Shown here: one piece after another, positions 1 to 8,011 of the stretch
How the letters are laid out: each line of letters starts with the position of its first letter
Position numbering within the stretch: the stretch's first letter is position 1
Origin: Syntrophales bacterium
GTDB taxonomy: Bacteria > Desulfobacterota > Syntrophia > Syntrophales > UBA5619
Assembly (NCBI GenBank): GCA_023229765.1
Contig: JALNYO010000011.1
Span: forward strand, 1 to 64,000
DNA: 64,000 bases
Direction of reading: 5' to 3'
The notes under the pieces: generated by a model
What the model was told of the DNA's origin: nothing
Databases searched by the model: none
The model's input: only the letters and a program-made list of their open reading frames with translations
Position numbers and translations under genes: made by a program

Positions 1-607
1 TATCGTTAGTCAGCGCCGCGATATGGATAAAGCCCAAGCCCTTTCGCTCCAGTGCTTCGCAAAGCAGCCGCACCACGTCGCGGCCCTCCACGCCAGCGTC
101 AGTGAAGCCCTTTGTCCAGCCGATCAGTTCCCCCGAAACGATGGATAACTGCACCACCGGGAAAGAAAAGGTAAAGGCCAGATCGTGAAGATGGCGCGTG
201 CTTGTTTCATGTTTTTGGAAGAAGGTTTTTACACAGTCGGCAATGAAATCAAACAGCGCCTTTCCCTCGCCTTCCATGAGAGCCTGGGGAATGACAAACC
301 GTTCGGTCGCGCCCAGGGAGGCGCTTCTGTTGCCATTGAGCCCCACCGCCAGTACCCGGAGGTTGGTGCCGCCCAGATCAAGGGCAAGAAAGTCCCCCTT
401 TTCCGCTCCGGTTGGCCGGCTCACAAAGGCGGGAATCATCTTGAGCGAGCTTTGTTCCCCCGCCAAACCCCGCTCCATCTCCCGGTGAAAATGGCCAATC
501 AACTCCCGGATATCCGGAAGGTTGACTCGGAAGTCGTCCGCCAGGCTGGTCAGAAAGCGTTCAGTCTCAGTGGCAAGGAGTTTTTTTGTTAGCTTCGAAT
601 TTCTCAT
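1..607 (-). CDS. Hexokinase (eukaryotic-type), 5' part; gene runs off the window edge
   Basis: Only the first 202 codons are present; the gene continues beyond base 1. The frame is open from an ATG at 607. The product would phosphorylate glucose or other hexoses with ATP in the cytoplasm. The sequence shows the phosphate-binding segment LALDLGGTNLRVL (about residues 75-87) and the sugar-binding region FTFSFPV followed by a WTKGF motif with GVEGRDVV shortly after. These are hallmarks of the actin-fold hexokinase family (Hexokinase_1), not of bacterial ROK glucokinases. The C-terminal half, with the catalytic and adenosine-binding region, cannot be seen. It lies downstream of the lipoprotein operon on the same strand, with 140 bases between, including a 21-bp repeat unit. 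Family assignment is firm; substrate is inferred. Confidence 0.9.
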   Translation of the reverse strand, partial: MRNSKLTKKLLATETERFLTSLADDFRVNLPDIRELIGHFHREMERGLAGEQSSLKMIPAFVSRPTGAEKGDFLALDLGGTNLRVLAVGLNGNRSASLGATERFVIPQALMEGEGKALFDFIADCVKTFFQKHETSTRHLHDLAFTFSFPVVQLSIVSGELIGWTKGFTDAGVEGRDVVRLLCEALERKGLGFIHIAALTND

Positions 608-641
608 GAAATCAGCCCAGCCGTTATTCCGGCGGAATCCG

Positions 642-663
642 GAAAACGAAGTTTAATGTTAAT
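642..663 (-). repeat. 21-bp dispersed unit, copy 1
   Basis: Diverged copy of the dispersed unit whose core on the opposite strand reads AACATTAAGCTTCGC. It lies between the hexokinase and DUF799 genes, beside an inverted CCGG-containing palindrome (TTCCGGCGGAATCCGG). Confidence 0.6.
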
Positions 664-747
664 GGCTTGGACGTCAAGGACTGGAAGTTGGCCCTTGCCG
701 GGATGAATATCTATTTTATTCCGCTGATGTTGTGGAAGGATCGCAAA

Positions 748-1461
748 TTACTGCTGGGGTTGAGGTTGAATTTGCTCTATAAATTGATGTTCGCGATCTT
801 TCCCATAGAGTTCATGATATTTTCCGTAAGGCATAGTATTGAGTGCCATATAATTTGCAGTGCGGGCGTGCGGGACATAGTCCGCCATAGCCGAGTTGAC
901 GGCCGCAACGACAGCTTTCACAAGAAGACCAGCTACGCCGCCGGGATTGCCGCCGGAAAGATCAACCACCACCGTGCCGGTATATCGCCAGAGGACGACA
1001 TTGGACTTGGTTGATTTCAGCTCACAATCAATCGAGATGGTCAGGTTGGCCGCAAGAACCATGTAAGCAAGATTCCATTTCTTGATGGTGGTAAACAGAA
1101 CCGCGTCCGCGCCGAAGTATTCCCGAAACTTCTGTAGAGGAACATCCTTTATCAATTCGGAGTCATAAATGCCTTCCATCTTGAGCAGCTCGGTTGTAAT
1201 CTCGTAGGGAAAAACATAATATCCCCGGAAGGAAAGGGGCTCCTGAATAGTTGTAGCGTAATAATCCTTCGCTTCCGCCGCCGTGGACTCGTTCATGGGC
1301 GGCAGTATCAAAATTGAGGCCGGCGCCTCCTGATATAAAAGGGGAAATTTACCCCCTTTCGTGACCATTTTGGGGGCGCAGGCACTCAAAGAAACGCCCA
1401 GCAAAATCACAATTATCAGCAATAAGAATCTGTTTTTATTGATAATCATGCGACTGTCCAT
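748..1461 (-). CDS. DUF799 (GNA1162-type) lipoprotein
   Basis: A 237-residue predicted lipoprotein. A hydrophobic segment at about residues 12-26 ends in the lipobox LSAC, so it should be acylated and probably sits in the outer membrane facing the periplasm. The body (ILILPPMNEST, YYVFPYEITTELL, GADAVLFTTIKKW) matches the DUF799/GNA1162 family, related in fold to TolB-N/LpoA-like domains. The ATG overlaps the stop of the upstream DUF4810 gene by one base (TAATG), so translation is probably coupled. CsgG-, DUF4810- and DUF799-type genes occur together in other proteobacteria (Neisseria NMB1124-1126), suggesting one envelope complex of unknown role. Function beyond this is not known. Confidence 0.88.
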   Translation of the reverse strand: MDSRMIINKNRFLLLIIVILLGVSLSACAPKMVTKGGKFPLLYQEAPASILILPPMNESTAAEAKDYYATTIQEPLSFRGYYVFPYEITTELLKMEGIYDSELIKDVPLQKFREYFGADAVLFTTIKKWNLAYMVLAANLTISIDCELKSTKSNVVLWRYTGTVVVDLSGGNPGGVAGLLVKAVVAAVNSAMADYVPHARTANYMALNTMPYGKYHELYGKDREHQFIEQIQPQPQQ

Positions 1462-1892
1462 TATTTCTCCTGTTTATCGGGTGGGCCTGGCGCGACTTCC
1501 GGGTTTTTCCCCTGCTCGGAAGGAGCGGGCTTGGCTTTGTCGGCAAGTTTAACGGCGTTCTCCAACCGATCCATAAGGATTGCGGATTCAGGATATAGCT
1601 GCTTTTCCATGTTGAAATTTTGAATCGCCAGATCTTTTTTGTTTTGACGGAAATAGATGTAGCCCAGCTCCGCATGCACACCGGGGGGAATCCGCAAATT
1701 GTTCTTCCCCGATTCTGCGATAATGTTTTCAAGGGCTTGCTGATGCCCAAGGCTGGTCTGCTCGGAGGGATGTTTCTTGGACTGGTAAAGGGTATTGGAA
1801 TAGTCTCCCCAGTAGTACATTTTTTGAGGAGTTGCGCACCCCAGAAGAAAGATCGCCGATAAAACGATGAATGCAAGTTTTAAATGATTCAT
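1461..1892 (-). CDS. DUF4810 lipoprotein
   Basis: A 143-residue lipoprotein with signal peptide and lipobox LLGC (residues about 16-19), followed by YYWGDYSNTLY, typical of DUF4810 proteins. The middle (LGYIYFRQNKKDLAIQNFNME) looks like a single TPR-like helix pair. The C-terminus is rich in Pro, Lys and Glu and probably disordered. It is the third gene of a tightly packed operon: its start overlaps the previous gene by four bases, and its stop overlaps the DUF799 start by one. It probably works with its neighbours as a periplasm-facing lipoprotein complex; the role is unknown. Confidence 0.85.
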   Translation of the reverse strand: MNHLKLAFIVLSAIFLLGCATPQKMYYWGDYSNTLYQSKKHPSEQTSLGHQQALENIIAESGKNNLRIPPGVHAELGYIYFRQNKKDLAIQNFNMEKQLYPESAILMDRLENAVKLADKAKPAPSEQGKNPEVAPGPPDKQEK

Positions 1893-2215
1893 GGTATTGG
1901 AATTTCCTTTGTTGCTCCATCGGCAATGATCACGACCCGATTGACGACTTCACTTCCCGCTTTCGTTACAATTATTGTGTGCTTCCCGGGGGCAATCTGG
2001 AAAAGGATGGTCTTGGCCGCTTCCCCCGTTTTCTGGAGTTCTGCGTCGATATTCAGGGTTATGGCGCCATCTATAACGGCCACAGCGCCCTCGATATTTC
2101 CTATAAAAGTGACATAGCTTCGCGGAGTCGGCTGGACAACGCCTTCGTAATATCCGCAACTAACGAGCGCAAGCAAAAGCAAACAGGAAAGAACCAGCTT
2201 TCGTGCCATGATCAA
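1889..2215 (-). CDS. Small lipoprotein in the CsgG-like operon
   Basis: A 108-residue lipoprotein with a strong signal sequence and lipobox LVSC near residue 20. The mature part is mostly beta-strand-like and includes a PEGA-like stretch (GKHTIIVTKAG). I do not recognise a named family. It overlaps the CsgG-like gene by four bases (ATGA) and the DUF4810 gene by four bases, so the four genes are almost certainly cotranscribed and translationally coupled. It is an extra member compared with the three-gene CsgG/DUF4810/DUF799 cluster known elsewhere, and may decorate the same complex. Confidence 0.75.
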   Translation of the reverse strand: MIMARKLVLSCLLLLALVSCGYYEGVVQPTPRSYVTFIGNIEGAVAVIDGAITLNIDAELQKTGEAAKTILFQIAPGKHTIIVTKAGSEVVNRVVIIADGATKEIPIP

Positions 2216-3201
2216 TCGCCCTCCTTCGCTTCACCTATGAATAACATTTTGAAATCATTTTCATTTTTATAATCGGCAAGATTGCCATCGCCTTCAATAA
2301 CCAGGGCCAGAGAAAGCTCATTTTCCGGCGTATCGCCCAGCGTGGCAGTTACTTTAATCTTTGCAAGTTTCGTTGCCGGCAGCGAAACCTCCATGTTTGT
2401 CTGGGGGTTCTTTACCTTCCGCCCTTCCCGATAAACCTGAAAAACGTCTCCCTCTTTGATGTTCTGCGACTTGCCGCCGGAAATGATCAGTTGCTTGCCC
2501 TCCTGCCCGAGGATGTATCCCCGCCAGGGTTTATCTAAGAGTTTCTCAATGATATTGGATGCCAAATTCGTAATCGCCGATTCCAGCGCTTTGTCATTTA
2601 ACGTGGAGTCATAGCCGGCCCGGCCGCCAACGCCGAAAATCGTTCCGGCCTCGGCAAAGGCCGTTCCTTCGCCGTCCTCCGAGTAAATAATCAGACCAGT
2701 GGCAACTTCAATCATGCGCACATGCACCTTGGCAAAGGCCGTCTGCCTTTTTGTTCTGCTGAAGATGCCAACCTCGCCCGTATCTTTTCTGCCGAACTCC
2801 GTCACCGAGCCCACGATAATGTAATCAGCCATATTCCGGAGGGGAGCGGCGCTCCCTATGGCCAATTCCTTCTGAATTTTATCCAAATCGGCTCGTTCCA
2901 GAATGATGAATTTTTCGGTCTGCAATAATTTATTGGAGAGAATATCAACGGCCTGTTTTCCGATGCGATCCTTTTGATCATCAAGGAAGAAGCTCTGTCC
3001 GTATTTGGTCTCATTGGTGAAGCGGGCCACGGCGATTTTTCTCTTCAACCCTTTTCTTGCTGCTAAGTTCTGCGGCGTTTGGGTTTTACTGACTTGAGGC
3101 GCGGCATCAACCAGTCTGACGTCCGGTTTATCGATAGTCGCGCAGGCAGTTAGCAAGAAAAAAAAGGATAGGAAGCAGCTTGAGAAATATTGCTTTTTCA
3201 T
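2212..3201 (-). CDS. CsgG/HfaB-family lipoprotein
   Basis: A 329-residue lipoprotein (lipobox LTAC at about residues 17-20) with the CsgG fold core: RKIAVARFTNETKYG, a DILSNKLLQTEKFIILERADLDKI segment and ADYIIVGSVTEFGRK. CsgG forms the outer-membrane curli secretion pore, but no curlin, CsgE or CsgF gene is present, so a curli role is unlikely. A C-terminal stretch (YILGQEGKQLIISGGKSQNIKEGDVFQVYREGR) resembles the small beta domain often attached to CsgG-like proteins in DUF4810/DUF799 clusters. It is the first gene of the operon, with a GGAGGGGGA ribosome-binding site just before the ATG. Structural or assembly lipoprotein by family; exact job unknown. Confidence 0.88.
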   Translation of the reverse strand: MKKQYFSSCFLSFFFLLTACATIDKPDVRLVDAAPQVSKTQTPQNLAARKGLKRKIAVARFTNETKYGQSFFLDDQKDRIGKQAVDILSNKLLQTEKFIILERADLDKIQKELAIGSAAPLRNMADYIIVGSVTEFGRKDTGEVGIFSRTKRQTAFAKVHVRMIEVATGLIIYSEDGEGTAFAEAGTIFGVGGRAGYDSTLNDKALESAITNLASNIIEKLLDKPWRGYILGQEGKQLIISGGKSQNIKEGDVFQVYREGRKVKNPQTNMEVSLPATKLAKIKVTATLGDTPENELSLALVIEGDGNLADYKNENDFKMLFIGEAKEGD

Positions 3202-3386
3202 GGTCCCCCTCCCCCAAGATTATCAATGAATATGGATTGTTAGTTTTTTAGCAGCGGGGCCTTCCCCGCAACCGCAATTAAAAAAATTGGGTCATTTTGT
3301 CAAGAAAAATTTTTAATCACGCTGTAAATAGTTACCGATGGCTTGAGAAGCCTTCTACCATAACTAAGTATAAGCATACCAATGGC

Positions 3387-6311
3387 TTAAGGCCTCGCTC
3401 CCGTTAACCATTGCAGAATATAGATCACGTCATCCAGCCCCAGACGGTTGTCGCCGTTGGCGTCGCCGGGAAAATAATCAGGTGAAGATACAGCCATTTG
3501 CGGTATCGTCACGGGCAGATTCTGCACGGATAATGTGATATCCTTCGTTAGCGTCACCATATCCGGCGCAGAAATGACCAGTTTGTAGTCAGCGAACGGG
3601 ACATTGGGCAGGATGAAGTTGCCGGTATAATCCGTCTGGGTCGAATAGGCGGTACCGAGGAGGGCTACGGTGGCATTCTGGACGGCAAGATTGCTGGAGC
3701 CAGCGATGTTCACGGAAACCCGTCCGGAAATCGTGCCGGTATCCGGCGGCGATGAGGGGGTGGCGCTTACTTCGGCAGAGTAGGCAGAGCCAGGACCAGC
3801 TCCCGAAAAGTAGGTCTGCACCCTGAAATAATAGCTTTGCCCGTTGGTCAAACCTGTGGCGGTATAACTCGGTCCGGATGGATATCCGCTACCGGATACG
3901 GCCGTCCCGCCGAGAGCGGTTGCAACGGCTACATAGTAGGCGGTGGCGCCCGCAACGGGATCCCATGTCACCGTTACCTGGGTATTTCCGGCGACAGCGG
4001 CAACGTTGGTCGGCGCCGATGTCTTCTTCACTGCCGGAGTGTTGCTGACTTCACCGGACCATCCCCCGGTCCCGTCGGCATTAACCGCCGCCACGGCATA
4101 ATAGTACAATGTTCCATTGACGAGCCCCGTATCCGTAAAGAGCGTCCCCGTCGAAGTGGCAACGGGAGCAGCCGACCACGCGCTTCCCTCTGTCCTTCTG
4201 TAAACTTTATAGCTCGCCGCGCCGCTCACCGCGGTCCAAGTCAGGCTCAACTGGTTATTCCCGGAGGTTATGGCCAAGCCGGTCGGCGCCAGAGGAAGCT
4301 TCGTCAACGGTGTGGCGCTGACTTCGGCAGCATAGGCAGAGGCGGGACCATTTCCCGATGAATAGGTCGACACCCGGAAATAATAAATCCGCTCGTTGAT
4401 CAAGCCCGTGATTTTGCAGCTCGATCCATAGCATGAATAGCTGTTCAATATTTTGGGCCCGCCCGGCGACTCTGCAACGATCACGTCATAACCGGTGGCT
4501 CCGAATACGGGTTTCCAAGTCACCGTCGCCTGGGTGCTTCCGGCAACAACGGCAACATTGGTTGGAGCCAATGTCTTCTTCGCCGAGGGCGCAGGTGTGT
4601 AATAGTCTACACTGTACGTTGCCCCGGTTCCTCCGGCATTGACCGCCGCCACGGCATAATAATAGTACAATGTTCCATTGACGAGCCCCGTATCCGTAAA
4701 GAGCGTCCCCGTCACAGTCGCGAAGAGGGCAGGCGGCCCTGCGCTCCCCTTTGTCCTTCGGTAAATATTATAGCCCGTGGCGCCGCTCACCGCAGGCCAG
4801 GTCAGGCTCAACTGGGTATTGCCGGCAACCCAGTTCAGGCTGGTCGGAGCCAGAGGAAGCGTTGACAAGGGTGTGGCACTGAACTCCGCAGATGCGGCTC
4901 CCAAAAAATTGGTGGTCTGCACCCTGAAATAGTAGAGTTGATCATTGGTCAAGCCGGAGAATTGACAACTCGTTCCGTAGGATTAGTAGCATCCGCTGCC
5001 CTTCCCGCCCGAAGACAGCGACGCGGTCGCCGAATAGTAATAGGCGCCGACAACGGGCACCCAGGTCACCGTCGCCTGGGTGTTGCCGACCATGACGTCC
5101 GCAATCTCCGGCGCCGGCAGTTGAAGTTCTGGTGTTACCGCTACTTCATTGGAACGGGCGATGGTGGCGTTGGCATTGTGGGTATCCACCACGTAGTAAT
5201 AGGTTGTCCCGTTTTCAAGGTTGCTGTCGCTGTAGGATGTGCCTGAAATCGGGTTGCTTTCATAGGGAGGATCGGGATCGTCCTTTGTCGTACTCCTGAG
5301 AACCGTATAGGATTGGGCGCCAATAGCCCCTTCCCAGACGATATTGGCAAAATGGTCAGCGGCTTGATGCAAGGAAAGAAGGGCGGCATGGGGTTTTTCT
5401 GTCGCAGATACCGGGGCGCTTGCCTGCGCCGAGAAAGCGCCTGCACCCTGGGCGTTCGCTGCTGCGACCACATAATAGTAGGTGGTTCCATTTGCGAGAT
5501 CCGTATCCTCGTATGCGGTTGTGTTGGGTTGCGCCACTAAAGTATAAGGCCCGCCATCCTTTACTCCGCGATAGACGGCATAGGCAGTAGCGCCTTCGGA
5601 AGGGCTCCAGGAGAGGTCTGCCCAGGTGCTGCCGGGGCTGGCGCTAAAATTTGTCGGCGCCGCCGGCAGCAGCGCCGAGGGTGTCGCGCCCACTTCCTCG
5701 GAATAGGCGCCCAAATTCGTGCTCGTAATCGAGATCATGGTCTGGATGACATAAAAGTACTGGACGACGTTGGACAACCCTTTGTCGGTAAAACTCGGCC
5801 CGGTCGCGACCGGCGTAAGCAACGTATAAGGCCCCCCTGGGGATGTTCCGCGCAGCACCTGATAGGAGACGGCCGAGGTTACGGGATTCCAGGTCAGCGA
5901 AACCTCGCCGTTGCCGGGCAGGGCGGTTACGCCGTCCGGCGCCTTGAGCACCGTCGTTCCGGGCGTAACATCAATCGGGGCCGAATAGGGGCTCTGACCG
6001 TTGGCGTTCAGCGCCGTTACAACGTAGTAATAGCGAGTGCCATTGGAAAGGCTCCTGTTCATATAACCCGTGCCCTGGGTCTGGGCGACAAAGCTGTACG
6101 GCCCCCCGCTGACGGCCCCCCGGTAGAGGACATAATCCGTTACCCCGGAAACCGCCGTCCAGTTCAGGCTGGCCTCGCCGTTTCCAGCAATGGCCGTAAG
6201 TCCAGCCGGAGCTGCGGGAACCGCTCCCTGAGCAGGCAGGCTTAATGAAAGGAAAATGAGGGGGAAAATAAAAAACGCCGTCGTAATTTTTTTAAAACCT
6301 TTTGCATCCAT
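3387..6311 (-). pseudogene. Secreted fibronectin-III/dockerin-like protein broken by one in-frame TAA
   Basis: One reading frame of 975 codons, interrupted by TAA at 4985-4983. The parts on either side (6311-4986 and 4982-3387) are in the same frame and join within a single domain. The product starts with a signal peptide ending near PAQGA and has about nine fibronectin type III domains, each marked by an APxxLxAxxGNxxxxLxW pattern. A carboxypeptidase-regulatory-like segment (GTISGRVSV) and a single dockerin-like calcium loop (GDANGDNRLGLDDVIYILQ) follow at the C-terminus. The neighbouring equivalent domain has TCA (Ser) where this one has TAA, so one base change explains the stop. Either a recent nonsense mutation or a sequencing error. 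A 442-residue truncated product without dockerin could still be made. The gene follows the nitrilase gene by 24 bases. Confidence 0.85.
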
Positions 6312-6335
6312 GTCTTTCTCTCTCCATAGGTGTTT

Positions 6336-7115
6336 TCAGTAACATGCGGGTCGCCTGTCCTGAAAAACAGGGACGCGCTTGCGGACGTTTTCTACGGAGG
6401 AGGGAGCGATATCGGCGATAAGCAGTTCCTCTTTCGTTTTAGAGCCTTCGACAATGATTTCTCCCCGCGGATCGACCGCCAGGGAATGGCCGAAGAAGAC
6501 GTTGTCCGGATCTCTGCCAACCCGGTTAACGGCGATAACGAAGACCTGATTCTCGATCGCCCGGGCGATGTTCAGTATCCGCCAGTGATTCCCCCGGACT
6601 GACGGCCATTCGGCGCAAACGAATAGAATCCGGGCGCCCTGCAGGGCCAGAGCGCGCGACAATTCGGGAAAGCGCAGGTCATAGCAGATGATCAGTCCCG
6701 CCGTTGTCGAAGCTATCGGAAAGACGCACCTTTCGTTGCCCGGAGACAGATAGAGGTCCTCGTCCATCAGGCCGATCAGATGAATCTTGCGGTATCTGCC
6801 GACTATCCGGCCGTCTTTTCCGATCGCGCATGCGGTATTGTAAATCTTGCCTTCGCACAGCTCCGGAATGGACCCGGCGATGATAGCCACGTTGTTTTCC
6901 CGGGCTATCCGACAGAGCATTTCTATCGTCTTGCCCGCCAACGACTCGGCCATGTTTGCAATTTTATTAAGTTTGTATCCGGTCGTCCATAATTCCGGAA
7001 AGACGAACAGCTCCGCGTTCCGGGCCAGTCCCTCAGCGATAAAGGCGCGGGCCTTCGCATGATTGGTCTCAATGTCGCCATAGGCAACATCCATCTGCAC
7101 AAGGGCAACTCTCAC
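6336..7115 (-). CDS. Carbon-nitrogen hydrolase (nitrilase superfamily, amidase type)
   Basis: A 259-residue cytoplasmic enzyme with all parts of the nitrilase-superfamily catalytic triad: Glu in VFPELWTTGY (about residue 41), Lys in YRKIHL (about 109), and Cys in IICYDLRFPE (about 142). Length and motifs fit the omega-amidase/YafV-like branch, which hydrolyses small omega-amides such as alpha-ketoglutaramate; true nitrilases are longer. The substrate cannot be read from sequence. The start is GTG at 7115. The broken fibronectin-III gene follows 24 bases downstream, probably by chance of operon layout. Confidence 0.88.
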   Translation of the reverse strand: MRVALVQMDVAYGDIETNHAKARAFIAEGLARNAELFVFPELWTTGYKLNKIANMAESLAGKTIEMLCRIARENNVAIIAGSIPELCEGKIYNTACAIGKDGRIVGRYRKIHLIGLMDEDLYLSPGNERCVFPIASTTAGLIICYDLRFPELSRALALQGARILFVCAEWPSVRGNHWRILNIARAIENQVFVIAVNRVGRDPDNVFFGHSLAVDPRGEIIVEGSKTKEELLIADIAPSSVENVRKRVPVFQDRRPACY

Positions 7116-7238
7116 TGCAAACTCACCATTTAAGCGGAAAGGAAATGCTTCCTGATTCGGTAAAATTTATAGCCGCTGCCCGGAAAGCAAGTAGGAGACA
7201 TGGTTTTGTCGTTTTGCTCGTTGGCCACGGGGCATCGG

Positions 7239-7427
7239 TTATTTTGCTTTTTTTACTGTAGATATGCCGAGTAAACTGTACGCCCCGCAATAATTAAACA
7301 GCCCGGTCAGCAGGGGAATAAGGCCGACAGCTCCCCACCAGCTCTTATAAAGAAAGCCGATCACAATAATCACCACTCCCAAAATAATTCTGATCCATTT
7401 ATCAATCCCGCCCACATTTGCTTTCAT
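7239..7427 (-). CDS. DUF2892 inner-membrane protein
   Basis: A 62-residue protein that matches DUF2892 (YgaP-type membrane segment): start MKANVGGIDKWIRIILG, two hydrophobic helices (residues about 13-27 and 31-45), then NYCGAYSLLGIST near the end. It sits in the cytoplasmic membrane. Stand-alone members have no established function. A good AAAAGGAGG site lies just before the ATG. The single Cys in the second loop is conserved in the family. Confidence 0.85.
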   Translation of the reverse strand: MKANVGGIDKWIRIILGVVIIVIGFLYKSWWGAVGLIPLLTGLFNYCGAYSLLGISTVKKAK

Positions 7428-7557
7428 AACTGCCTCCTTTTCCGAGATTATATTGCCCGCGGGCGCCGCCGGAAAGCGGTGAACCGCCCGTCGGGAAGAA
7501 ACGCCGCGCCGCTGGGAAGTCTTCCGGGAAGCGCGTCGCCGATATCATTATTCCTTT

Positions 7558-7710
7558 GAGGTAATTGCAAAACCATTTGTCATTCCCGAATGTCGCTATC
7601 GGGAATATGGTTTTTCAGGCAGTTAGAACCAGATTATGAACATTAAACTTCGTTTTCCCGCTCAGAATCGTTGCGGGAATGACAAGAATGGGGAGTTTTG
7701 CAATTGCCTC
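7558..7710. repeat. 153-bp inverted-repeat (MITE-like) element with 21-bp unit
   Basis: The ends are inverted copies of GAGGTAATTGCAAAA (GAGGCAATTGCAAAA at the far end). Inside are nested CATTCCCG/CGGGAATG palindromes. It is the same element as 62159-62290 but longer by exactly one 21-bp unit (7636-7656), placed between AGATT and CCCGCTC. No protein is encoded. Other members begin at 63888 (opposite orientation) and 47898. Confidence 0.85.
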
Positions 7711-7810
7711 CTTTGCCTGATTTTCTTTTATACAGTTGCTGGTGATAATACAATCAGAAAAATTTGCCTGAAATTGCGTGCATAAATTCGCTGTTTATGA
7801 TGGGCTGCCC

Positions 7811-7950
7811 GTCTGACAACCCATCCTCCGGACGCGACAAAGCGCGTCCCCCCAAATTGTATGAACATTAAGCTTCGCTTTCAGCCTTCTTTACCACGGG
7901 AGAAAGCATGAAGCCTGTTGCTTTCCCGCGGATGGCTGTGGTAGAGAACA
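7811..7950 (+). promoter_or_regulatory. Possible structured leader of the Kef-type antiporter
   Basis: Within the 584-base gene-free stretch 7428-8011 there are, besides the 153-bp repeat, two hairpins. One has a perfect 7-bp stem (GGACGCG 7830-7836 with CGCGTCC 7843-7849). The other is nested: TACCAC 7892-7897 pairs with GTGGTA 7938-7943, and GGGAGAAAGCA pairs with TGCTTTCCC inside it. A 21-bp unit copy (7861-7882) lies between them. No T-run follows, so these are not simple terminators. They could form a 5' leader of the antiporter mRNA or just be repeats; no known riboswitch was recognised. Confidence 0.3.
7861..7882 (+). repeat. 21-bp dispersed unit, copy 3
   Basis: Perfect consensus form of the unit (core AACATTAAGCTTCGC), upstream of the antiporter gene and not inside a complete CATTCCCG palindrome. 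Confidence 0.75.
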
Positions 7951-8011
7951 GGCGTTAGTAAAATCTAACGAACGCGTTATCGGCAACTCCGACATCCGCC
8001 CAAAGTGAAAA

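Noticed and set aside
3254..3269. GCGGGG/CCCCGC hairpin after the fibronectin-III gene as a terminator
   Set aside because: No T-run follows the stem on either strand, so termination cannot be supported.
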